This document shows, in pieces, positions 9,808-16,611 of a stretch of 32,889 nt of DNA. The stretch is from NCBI GenBank assembly GCA_003140235.1, contig PLJN01000145.1, positions 1-32,889 of the forward strand, read 5' to 3'. This stretch comes from Acidobacteriaceae bacterium. GTDB lineage: Bacteria; Acidobacteriota; Terriglobia; Terriglobales; Acidobacteriaceae. Below the pieces are notes generated by a model. It made no database searches. It was not told the origin of the DNA and worked only from the letters and a program-made list of their open reading frames with translations. Both the position numbers and the translations under genes were made by a program. Every line of letters begins with the position of its first letter. The first letter of the stretch is position 1.

Positions 9808-10278
9808 TTACTTTAGATGCAGGCCGATGTCCTGCCGCTCTTCAAAATCAATGTGGACGCTGGCTGTAGCTTGCAGATGTCTTGCCCGGTCCTTCTGCAG
9901 TTTGCCATCCTCGATGGGGGCATAGTCGGCGTGGCCTTCCAGCACGTAATCGCCGGGACCGGGCGGCACACGAACAGCAAATTCGCCCTGATGGTCCGAG
10001 ATCATCTCCCAGCTGGGATGTTTCTTGCCCGCCGAGTGGACGACGACTTTCACGCCGTACAGCGCGTGCTCATCCGGCCCGTAGGCGGTACCACCGATGA
10101 TCGCAAAGTGTTTCTTCGGATCGTCCTTCTTTTTTTTGTCTTTGGTCTTGTCGGTCTTTTCGGTCTTGTCCTGATCTTGACCGGCAGGGTCTTGACCGCC
10201 AAATCCCGCGAGGGCGCACACGCAAACCACCAGCGCCAGTGCTGCGGCCTGTTTCAGCCGGCGAAGATCAGTACCCAT
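9808..10278 (-). CDS. Secreted carboxypeptidase-regulatory-like protein with Lys/Asp linker
   Basis: A 156-residue exported protein starting MGTDLRRLKQAAALALVVC with a signal peptide ending near ALAGFGGQ. A highly charged linker (DQDKTEKTDKTKDKKKKDD) follows, then one carboxypeptidase-regulatory-like domain (GGTAYGPDEHALYGVKVVVH; SDHQGEFAVRVPPGPGDYVL). I chose the ATG at 10278 because it overlaps the stop of the upstream zinc-ribbon gene by 11 bases, implying translational coupling. An ATG at 10317 would add a charged stretch before the signal peptide. The same Lys/Asp linker style occurs in the decaheme cytochrome and outer-membrane barrel elsewhere in the window. Confidence 0.72.
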   Translation of the reverse strand: MGTDLRRLKQAAALALVVCVCALAGFGGQDPAGQDQDKTEKTDKTKDKKKKDDPKKHFAIIGGTAYGPDEHALYGVKVVVHSAGKKHPSWEMISDHQGEFAVRVPPGPGDYVLEGHADYAPIEDGKLQKDRARHLQATASVHIDFEERQDIGLHLK

Positions 10279-10468
10279 CTTCTTCTTCCTCGTCAGCGGT
10301 GGTGGCATCGTCGTCATCTTCCAGCTTCTCCACCGGGTTCAGCTCCAGCGGGCTCTTGGTGATAATTTCGAAATCCATGCCACATTCCGGACAGGACACA
10401 ATTTCGCCTTCTTCGATCTCTTCTTCATCCAGATCGAGGTCCGTTTCGCACTCCGGGCAGAGCGCCAT
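10268..10468 (-). CDS. LysW-like two-CXXC zinc ribbon protein
   Basis: A 66-residue acidic protein: MALCPECETDLDLDEEE, then SCPECGMDFEI, with Cys at 4, 7, 26 and 29 forming one zinc ribbon. This resembles LysW, the amino-group carrier protein of lysine/arginine biosynthesis. LysW normally ends in EDWGE, whose terminal Glu carries the substrate; here the C-terminus is EEEEDGY, and no lysX/lysZ genes are nearby, so a carrier role is doubtful. Start at 10468 is supported by AAGGAG ten bases upstream; a longer in-frame ATG at 10546 lacks one. It is the first gene of a minus-strand operon with two secreted proteins. Confidence 0.7.
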   Translation of the reverse strand: MALCPECETDLDLDEEEIEEGEIVSCPECGMDFEIITKSPLELNPVEKLEDDDDATTADEEEEDGY

Positions 10469-10564
10469 GTATTTTCTCCTTGCGGCCGTCACAATAACTG
10501 GCACAGGCCTATGACTATATTTAGAATCTTCGGATGTTGCCGTCAAGTTCTCAGTGAGGTCGAA

Positions 10565-12043
10565 ATGCTCAAGTCCTACCAGTTCATGAAAGGGTGCCTG
10601 TTCGTCTCGGTCGCCCTGCTAACTTTTGTATCACACCCGGCGGTTGCTCAGAAGAAGACCCATTCAACCAAGGTCGCCGCCACGGCAAAGCCGCAGTCAG
10701 AAGACCGGGCCGTGTCAAGAACGAAACAGCCGGACGCAGCGATTGTCCAGATCATGCGAGACGTCTCGCCCCTGCATGTTCAGCAGACCATCGTGAAGCT
10801 GACCAGTTTCTACACGCGTCATACTCTCTCCGTGAATAACCCGGGCGCCGCCACTTCCGACAAAGGCGCCATCGCCGCGCGAAACTGGATCAAGTCGGAA
10901 TTCGAGCGCTACTCCGCGGCATGCGGCGGCTGTCTTGAAGTTAAGACCGACACGTTCATCGAGCAGCCGAAACCAGGCCCGAGAAGCCGTATTCCCGTCG
11001 CCACTGAACTCCAGAACGTCTACGCAGTTTTGCACGGCACAGATCCGGAGCAGGCAAAACGCATCTATCTAGTGACCGGCCACTACGACTCGCGCAATAC
11101 CGACCCAGCTAACTCCACCGACCAGGCGCCCGGATCCAATGACGACGGCAGCGGCACCGCCGTATCTCTGGAATGCGCCCGCGTGATGAGCAAGCACAAG
11201 TTCCCCGCGACGATCATTTTTCTAACGGTAGTCGGCGAAGAGCAGGGACTGAACGGCAGCGCGCATTTTGCCAAGATGGCCAAGGCCGAAGGCTGGCGGC
11301 TGGAAGGCGTTTTGAACAATGACATCGTCGGCGGCAACCGCACTCCGGGTGACACCATGCAGAATAACAATTGGGTGCGCGTATTTTCTGAGGGCATCCC
11401 AATCGCGGCCACAGAAGCCGACTTGCGCCGCATACGTTCGGTGGGCGGCGAGAATGACTCCACGTCCCGCCAACTCGCCCGCTACATACGCGAAGTAGCC
11501 GGGGCCTACAACTTTGGCCAGTTCACGCCCAAGTTGATCTTCCGTCGCGATCGCTACCTGCGCGGCGGGGACCACACGTCATTCAACGAGCAAGGTTTCG
11601 CGGCCATACGCTTCACCGAATACCGCGAAGACTACAACCATCAGCACCAAACCGTTCGCACGGAAAACGGCATCGAGTATGGCGATTTGCCGAAGTTTGT
11701 GGACTTTGGCTACGTCGCCAACGTCGCTCGCCTGAACGCCGCCACTCTGGCCTCGCTGGCGTCCGCTCCCGCGCCTCCGGGGAAGGTCCGGCTGCTGACC
11801 AAGCAATTGGAAAACGACTCCAAGCTCGAATGGGACGCCGCGCCGGGCGCCACTGCGTATGAAGTCCTTTGGCGCCGAACGACCGACGCAGAATTCCCCG
11901 AGGAGAACGTTACAAGAGTCGCTGTCACCAAAGCCAACCTGAACCAATCCAAGGACAATGTGATCTTTGGAGTAAGATCAGTAGACGCTAAAGGACACCG
12001 CAGTCTGGTGGTGATCCCCGAGCCGGAGCGAGCGGGAGAGTAG
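10565..12043 (+). CDS. Secreted M28-family zinc aminopeptidase with C-terminal FN3-like domain
   Basis: A 492-residue exported peptidase. The signal peptide MLKSYQFMKGCLFVSVALLT ends at AVA|QKK. The M28 catalytic core follows with the two-zinc ligands in GHYDSRNTD (H173, D175), SNDDGSGTA (D193), VGEEQG (E225 catalytic, E226), NNDIVGG (D253) and GGDHTSFN (H337). From about residue 410 a fibronectin-III-like module is seen (KLEWDAAPGATAYEVLWRRT...IFGVRSVDAKGHRS). It probably trims peptides outside the cytoplasm. The ATG at 10565 is chosen because GAGGT precedes it and the signal peptide starts right there. It is divergent from the LysW-like operon, with about 96 bases for both promoters. Confidence 0.9.
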   Translation: MLKSYQFMKGCLFVSVALLTFVSHPAVAQKKTHSTKVAATAKPQSEDRAVSRTKQPDAAIVQIMRDVSPLHVQQTIVKLTSFYTRHTLSVNNPGAATSDKGAIAARNWIKSEFERYSAACGGCLEVKTDTFIEQPKPGPRSRIPVATELQNVYAVLHGTDPEQAKRIYLVTGHYDSRNTDPANSTDQAPGSNDDGSGTAVSLECARVMSKHKFPATIIFLTVVGEEQGLNGSAHFAKMAKAEGWRLEGVLNNDIVGGNRTPGDTMQNNNWVRVFSEGIPIAATEADLRRIRSVGGENDSTSRQLARYIREVAGAYNFGQFTPKLIFRRDRYLRGGDHTSFNEQGFAAIRFTEYREDYNHQHQTVRTENGIEYGDLPKFVDFGYVANVARLNAATLASLASAPAPPGKVRLLTKQLENDSKLEWDAAPGATAYEVLWRRTTDAEFPEENVTRVAVTKANLNQSKDNVIFGVRSVDAKGHRSLVVIPEPERAGE

Positions 12044-12065
12044 CGTCAAGAAGCACAAATACAAG

Positions 12066-12902
12066 ATGAGCAGAGTAACGGCCGACCAGTTCGGGTTTCC
12101 TCCCCTTCGGGGAGCTGTGCGCAACCTGGTGGTGATCAGTACGGCGATTTATGTATTACAACTCCTGATCACAGCCTTTGCTCCTCCCGCCTACATCGGC
12201 GCGGTATATCAGTATGCTTTTCTTGTTCCTGAATCCGTGCTGACTGGATGGGTCTGGCAACTTCTGACCTATGGGTTCCTTTATGCCAGCCCTCTTAACT
12301 TTCTGTTTGCGATGTTGGGGCTCTACTTCCTTGGAACCGCTGTGGAGCAACGCATTGGTTCCAGGGCATTTGTTCGAATGTTTTTGGCATCGTTGATCGC
12401 TGCAGGCGTGGTCGGAGTTCTGCTCTCTTTGACCAAGGTGGTCGCGCAAGGACCGGCCTTTGGCTCGGGGCCTGCCACCAATGCAATTTTGATGATTTTT
12501 TTCCTCCTGTATCGTGACGCACCGATTATCGTGTTTCCTCTTCCCGTCCCAATACCCGTGAAATACCTTGTACTTTTCACAGCGGCAGTGGAAGGAGCCT
12601 ACCTTCTCCTCACTCATTTTTCGCTGTTCTTTACGGTGCAGTTGTTGGGAATGGGGGCGGGCTACGTATGGTATCGATTCGCATGGCGTCGAACAAGCTC
12701 GCCGATCAGAAATCCCTTCGCGGACCTTCGCAACAGCTATTACCGATGGAAGCGTCGCCGCGCCTCAAGAAAGTTTCAGGTCTACATGCGCGACCAAGGG
12801 CGCGACCCAAAAGGGTACTTTGACGAACAGGGAAACTTCCTTCCTCTCGACCAAGAGGAAAAGAAGGATGGCAAGAAAGACCGCGGCGGCTGGGTCAATT
12901 AG
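12066..12902 (+). CDS. Rhomboid-family membrane protein, probably catalytically inactive
   Basis: A 278-residue protein with about six membrane segments and a basic, soluble tail (KRRRASRKFQVYMRDQGRD). The rhomboid architecture is visible: WVWQLLTYGFLYASPLNFLF, then LGLYFLGTAVEQRIGSRAF, then AFGSGPATNAI. The serine loop keeps a GSG, but the HxxxN oxyanion site aligns with NFLFA, and the catalytic His loop (usually HLGG) aligns with QLLGMGAGY, so His is replaced by Gln. If that alignment is right it is a pseudoprotease (derlin/iRhom-like in concept only). It follows the M28 gene by 22 bases and may be co-transcribed. Its weak ribosome site suggests coupling or low expression. Confidence 0.75.
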   Translation: MSRVTADQFGFPPLRGAVRNLVVISTAIYVLQLLITAFAPPAYIGAVYQYAFLVPESVLTGWVWQLLTYGFLYASPLNFLFAMLGLYFLGTAVEQRIGSRAFVRMFLASLIAAGVVGVLLSLTKVVAQGPAFGSGPATNAILMIFFLLYRDAPIIVFPLPVPIPVKYLVLFTAAVEGAYLLLTHFSLFFTVQLLGMGAGYVWYRFAWRRTSSPIRNPFADLRNSYYRWKRRRASRKFQVYMRDQGRDPKGYFDEQGNFLPLDQEEKKDGKKDRGGWVN

Positions 12903-12920
12903 ATTGATGATTGGGTAGTC

Positions 12921-14438
12921 TTATTTGTGTCGTAACGCCTTCCGCCGCTCCGGGTGCACCGGCTGTGACGGATCTTGTACATTTTTACCGCCAACTACAT
13001 GTAAGCGCATAAAGTTCGTTGACCCGGAAGTGCTGCGGGTGCCGGCGACAATGGCTACGACGTCGCCGGGTTGCACCGCGCGGCGGTTGGTCATGAGCCG
13101 CTCCGCGCGCACCAGCATGTCTTCCACGTCAAATGTGGCGTCGCTCCGCACCGGATGGACGCCCCACATGAGGTTCATGCGCGCGCAGACGGCGTGCCGC
13201 GAAGCAAAGCCAAAAATCGCCGACTTGGGCCGGTATTTTGAAATAAGCCGGGCCGTAGTGCCAGTTTCGGTGAATACGGCAATGGCCCGCATGTCCAGGT
13301 CTTGCGCGGCGTGGGCCACGGACTCGCAAATCGTCTCAGAAATAGAAAGGTGGCGGGTCTGGCGGCGTCGCGGCGCCGGCTCCTGCATGTGCGACTCGGC
13401 TTCCACCACGATCTTCGACATCATGGCCACGGCTTCGCGCGGATATTTGCCTGATGCCGTCTCAGCCGACAGCATGACCGCGTCGGTGCCGTCAAAAACA
13501 GCGTTGGCCACGTCGCTGGCTTCCGCGCGCGTGGGCCGCGGATTTTCGATCATGGACTCGAGCATCTGCGTGGCAGTAATCACCGGCTTGCGCCAATCGG
13601 CGGCGCTGCGAATGATCTGTTTCTGAATGATGGGAACTTTTTCCGGCGGCATCTCCACGCCGAGGTCGCCCCGCGCCACCATCACGCCGTCAGACACTTC
13701 CAGTATTTCTTCCAGATGGTCGATGGCCTGCGGCTTTTCCAGCTTGGCAATGATCCATGCGTCAGAGCGATGACCGTGGATCAGGCGCTTCACCGCGCGC
13801 ACGTCGTCCGCGGTGCGGATGAACGAAACGGCCACCATATCCACGCCATGCTTCAGGCCGAAGTGCAGGTCTTTCTCGTCTTTTTCCGTCAGCGAGGGCA
13901 CGCTCACAACGGTTCCGGGAAGGTTGATTCCTTTGTGTTCGCCCAGCAGCCCGCCATTGACCACTTCACACTCAACATCGTCGCCACGAATGGCGCGGAC
14001 GCGGAGTTCAATCAGCCCGTCAGAGAGCAGAATGCTCGACCCCGGCTCCACTTCCTGCGCCAGCGTTTTGAACGTAGTCGAAATCAGGGTGGACGTGCCA
14101 GGAATGTCTCGCGGCGTGATGACGACGTGCGATCCGTTCTTGATCGCAACGGGAGTGCGCTGTTTCAGCCTGCCGGTTCGGATCTTGGGACCCTGCAGGT
14201 CTTGCAGAATGCAGATGGTGCGGCCTTCTTTCTCCGCCACTTTGCGCACGCGATCCATCATTCGCGCGTGCCCTTCATGCGTGCCATGAGAAAAGTTGAG
14301 CCGGGCAACGTCCATGCCCAGCCGCATCAGGTCGCGCAGGATGGCTTCGGTGCCGCTGGCCGGTCCCAGCGTGCAAACAATTTTGGCCCTTCGCGATGTT
14401 CCGGGAGTGGTTGGTTCCAGGGGCTGGGTACCGCTCAT
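12921..14438 (-). CDS. pyk: Pyruvate kinase
   Basis: A 505-residue pyruvate kinase: phosphoenolpyruvate + ADP to pyruvate + ATP, last step of glycolysis. Motifs in order: KIVCTLGPAS (19-28), GMDVARLNFSHGTHEGH (41-57), ILQDLQGPKIRTG, SDGLIELRV (B domain), VSFIRTADDV, AKLEKPQAIDHLEEI, DGVMVARGDLGVEMPPEKVP, and ATQMLESMIENPRPTRAE with the catalytic Arg/Lys set intact. The C-terminal alpha/beta domain (AIAVFTETGTTARLISKYRP) is present. Length is slightly above the usual 470-480 because of short N- and C-terminal extensions. It converges on the rhomboid gene with an 18-base gap and lies downstream of the YihY-like gene. Confidence 0.96.
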   Translation of the reverse strand: MSGTQPLEPTTPGTSRRAKIVCTLGPASGTEAILRDLMRLGMDVARLNFSHGTHEGHARMMDRVRKVAEKEGRTICILQDLQGPKIRTGRLKQRTPVAIKNGSHVVITPRDIPGTSTLISTTFKTLAQEVEPGSSILLSDGLIELRVRAIRGDDVECEVVNGGLLGEHKGINLPGTVVSVPSLTEKDEKDLHFGLKHGVDMVAVSFIRTADDVRAVKRLIHGHRSDAWIIAKLEKPQAIDHLEEILEVSDGVMVARGDLGVEMPPEKVPIIQKQIIRSAADWRKPVITATQMLESMIENPRPTRAEASDVANAVFDGTDAVMLSAETASGKYPREAVAMMSKIVVEAESHMQEPAPRRRQTRHLSISETICESVAHAAQDLDMRAIAVFTETGTTARLISKYRPKSAIFGFASRHAVCARMNLMWGVHPVRSDATFDVEDMLVRAERLMTNRRAVQPGDVVAIVAGTRSTSGSTNFMRLHVVGGKNVQDPSQPVHPERRKALRHK

Positions 14439-14476
14439 CAGGTGTGCCTTCTTGTCTTCTTCATCATTTTGGATCG

Positions 14477-15313
14477 TTACTCTGGATCTTCGGCGCTCAC
14501 CTTAGGATAAACCTGTGCGTTCACTTCCGCACCCAGCAGCACGATCACGGACACAATGTAGAGCCACACCAGGAGCGCGATGGCCGCGCTCAGCGAGCCG
14601 TAGACCACGCTGTACGTCGCGTAATTCGTCACATACCAGCCGAAGAACATGGTCGCCGGGAACCACAGCGCAGTCGACATGATGGCCCCAGGCATCACTC
14701 TGCGCCATGACTGGGTTTTGGGGATGCCATTGTGGTAGATCAGCGCCATGAAAGCAATGCTGGTCAGGAGGGCGATGGCCCACCGCGCCAGCGCCCATAA
14801 GATGACCAGAAAAGGACCAAACGGATGCATGTGCAGCTCCATCCAAGTGGCTATCTGGTTGCCGAACACCACCAGGAAGGTCGCAAAGGTCAACGGTATC
14901 AGCGCCAGGATCACCAGCGAGATCGCCACGACCCGCTCCTTCCAAAAGCCCCATATTTCCTGCAGTCCGTAAGCTTTGCGAAAGCCTTCCATCCAGGAAA
15001 TCATCAGCCCGCTGGCGGCCATAAGTGTCACCAGTGAAGCGGACACCAGAATGCGCGTGGTGTGGTGCTGCTTGGTCTGAAGAAAAGAAAGGGCCAGCGA
15101 GTTCGGCCCAGGCGGCAACACCCATCCGACAGCGGCGGAAATCTGGTAGAGAAAACCTTCCGTCGCATGCGCCGCTTCCAGAACAGAAGTGATGATCAGA
15201 AACCCCGGAAACAGCGTGAGAATGGACGAATACGCTGCGCCTTTGGCGACCGAGAATTGTCCGTGTTGAAATGCCTGCCAAAAAGCGCGGCGCACCCGCG
15301 TAACGAAGTGCAT
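14477..15313 (-). CDS. YihY/BrkB-family (UPF0761) inner-membrane protein
   Basis: A 278-residue protein with six predicted membrane segments. It begins MHFVTRVRRAFWQAFQHGQF and continues VAKGAAYSSILTLFPGFLII, a typical YihY/BrkB N-terminus. Later hallmarks are WKERVVAISLVILALIPLTF, YHNGIPKTQSWRRVMPGA and GSLSAAIALLVWLYIVSVIVLLGAEVN. The family function is uncertain; the old RNase BN assignment is considered wrong. An in-frame start at 15382 exists, but those 23 extra residues are encoded by a dispersed repeat (15363-15385), so I prefer 15313 even though its ribosome site is weak. Confidence 0.85.
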   Translation of the reverse strand: MHFVTRVRRAFWQAFQHGQFSVAKGAAYSSILTLFPGFLIITSVLEAAHATEGFLYQISAAVGWVLPPGPNSLALSFLQTKQHHTTRILVSASLVTLMAASGLMISWMEGFRKAYGLQEIWGFWKERVVAISLVILALIPLTFATFLVVFGNQIATWMELHMHPFGPFLVILWALARWAIALLTSIAFMALIYHNGIPKTQSWRRVMPGAIMSTALWFPATMFFGWYVTNYATYSVVYGSLSAAIALLVWLYIVSVIVLLGAEVNAQVYPKVSAEDPE

Positions 15314-15362
15314 GGAAGTTAAGGGTAATGGGAGATCAACAAGGGCGCAACCCCAAAGCAGG

Positions 15363-15385
15363 ATCGCCGAGATCGCCGTCATCGG
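15363..15385. repeat. 23-bp dispersed repeat, copy 1
   Basis: These bases are identical to 21860-21882; the core is ATCGCCGAGATCGCCGTCAT plus CGG. Both copies are followed by A/G-rich sequence and GCGC. A looser relative, GATCGCCGTTATCGG, occurs at 30025-30039. It lies between the YihY-like gene and the electron-transfer operon. Confidence 0.7.
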
Positions 15386-15437
15386 AAAAGCGCTGCCATG
15401 TGCGGCCAGATCAGATTTCTTCTCCGATGGCGGGATC

Positions 15438-15641
15438 TCACGCCTTGGGCGCGGAAATCAGCGTGAACAAATAGACGACGATGCCAGCGAACAGCAGCAA
15501 TCCGCCCAGTCCCAGGAATGCCAGGAACGAAAGCGGATGGTTCCACAGCAAGGTCAGGGCCTGCACCAGCAATCCCAGAATCACGAGGATTCCTGCCAGC
15601 CGCAGGCGCTTGGAGACGAAAGCATTTTGTCGAGGCATCAT
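15438..15641 (-). CDS. Small two-helix membrane protein, last gene of the electron-transfer operon
   Basis: A 67-residue protein starting MMPRQNAFVSKRLRLAG with two hydrophobic helices (about 15-32 and 38-62) joined by a short NHPLSF turn. It has no Cys or His pattern for cofactor binding. The ATG at 15641 overlaps the stop of the NapC-like cytochrome gene as ATGA, so translation is almost certainly coupled. I do not recognise a family. Position suggests a small partner of the NapC-like membrane cytochrome, helping anchoring or quinone-site assembly; this is inference. A longer start at 15704 lies inside the upstream gene and is unlikely. Confidence 0.65.
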   Translation of the reverse strand: MMPRQNAFVSKRLRLAGILVILGLLVQALTLLWNHPLSFLAFLGLGGLLLFAGIVVYLFTLISAPKA

Positions 15642-16249
15642 TGCTGGGGGCTCCAGTGCTTGAGTTGGTCGGAATGCGGGACGTTGTGCACAACGTCGTG
15701 GCAACCCGACGACGTACAGCCAATCTTGTCTTTCTTGATGTCGTCCATCAAAGCGCTGTGGGTTGTTCCCTCTTCAAAACTGCGCGCTCCCTCATGGCAA
15801 TGGAGGCATTCGCGGTTTTTAAACGGCTCGTAGAGCTTGATCGGATTGGCCGGTTTCGAGATGTAGTACTTGTAAGCGTGCTTCAGGCCGCGGAGCTTGT
15901 CGTGGACTGTCCCGTAGATGGTGTAGTTGGTATGGATGGTATAACAGGCGTGGTCCCGCGGTATGCGGTTGTTCTGAAAATGCGCGGCGGGCACATACGT
16001 TTTATCGTCCACGTACAGGCTCTTGCCGTACGGCTCCATCACATGGCAGGAGAGGCAGAACTTCGTCTGCTTGGAGCGGTCCATGTGTTCGGCGGCGCCC
16101 AGAAGACTTATGGTGACAGGGAAAACAAACAACGCCAGAAAAGCCAGGGCCTTGCCTCCGCGGCTTACCGTGACTCCGGGCGCCGCTATCACGATCGCAA
16201 TGACCACGACCGTGCAAATCAGCAGTGTCAGCACCAATCCAGCAGGCAT
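15638..16249 (-). CDS. NapC/NirT-like membrane multiheme cytochrome c with one degenerate heme site
   Basis: A 203-residue membrane-anchored cytochrome that would pass electrons from quinol to periplasmic carriers. Two N-terminal hydrophobic stretches (about 3-23 and 33-51) precede the heme domain. Heme sites: CLSCH (65-69) followed by VMEPYGKS as in NapC/NirT; CYTIH (102-106), where Ile replaces the second Cys; CLHCH (148-152); and CTSSGCH (178-184), a CX4CH site. The segment GTVHDKLRGLKHAYKYY is typical of the family. The start is 28 bases after the stop of the monoheme cytochrome gene. Heme 2 is either single-cysteine-linked, non-covalent or absent. The nucleotide sequence gives ATC at that codon, two changes from any Cys codon. 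Confidence 0.85.
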   Translation of the reverse strand: MPAGLVLTLLICTVVVIAIVIAAPGVTVSRGGKALAFLALFVFPVTISLLGAAEHMDRSKQTKFCLSCHVMEPYGKSLYVDDKTYVPAAHFQNNRIPRDHACYTIHTNYTIYGTVHDKLRGLKHAYKYYISKPANPIKLYEPFKNRECLHCHEGARSFEEGTTHSALMDDIKKDKIGCTSSGCHDVVHNVPHSDQLKHWSPQQ

Positions 16250-16277
16250 GCTTTCCTCCGCAACAGATCAGCCTTTG

Positions 16278-16583
16278 CTACAAGGAGCGAATGTACTTGA
16301 TCAAACTTTTGATCTGATCATCCGTGAGCTTCTTGTCGTAGCCGGGCATTTTTTCTTTGCCCTTCTTGGTGATCTCAAACAATTCCTGGTCTGACGTCTT
16401 GGCGACATCCGGAGAATGGAAATCCTTTGCGCCCAGCTTCTTGCCGGCGACCGTATCACCCTTTCCATCGGGTCCGTGACAGGCCTGGCATTTCGACTTG
16501 TAAAGGTCCGCGGCTTGTGCGCCCGCCGGAATTGCCGCTGTGAGTAACGCTCCAACTGCCAACATACTGATCAGTTTCTTCAT
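16278..16583 (-). CDS. Periplasmic monoheme class I cytochrome c
   Basis: A 101-residue exported cytochrome. The signal peptide MKKLISMLAVGALLTAAIPA ends GAQA|ADLYKS. One heme site CQACHGPDG is followed by a likely Met ligand in KEKMPGYDKKLTDDQIKSLI, the usual cytochrome c5/c6-like layout. The start at 16583 is preceded by GGAGAACCTA; the longer in-frame ORF overlaps the barrel gene and has no signal peptide. It probably shuttles electrons in the periplasm between the NapC-like cytochrome and the decaheme protein. Gaps to both neighbours are 28 bases, in keeping with one transcript. Confidence 0.9.
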   Translation of the reverse strand: MKKLISMLAVGALLTAAIPAGAQAADLYKSKCQACHGPDGKGDTVAGKKLGAKDFHSPDVAKTSDQELFEITKKGKEKMPGYDKKLTDDQIKSLIKYIRSL

Positions 16584-16611
16584 TAGGTTCTCCGTGTGAT
16601 TTTGCTGCCGT

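Noticed and set aside
15314-15382. Longer N-terminus of the YihY-like protein (start at 15382)
   Set aside because: The extra codons fall in the 23-bp dispersed repeat and do not resemble the family N-terminus, though a definite start could not be proven.
16290-16325. TTGATCAAACTTTTGATC as an FNR-type box
   Set aside because: It lies inside the 3' end of the monoheme cytochrome gene, has wrong half-site spacing and is explained by codons for IKSLIK.
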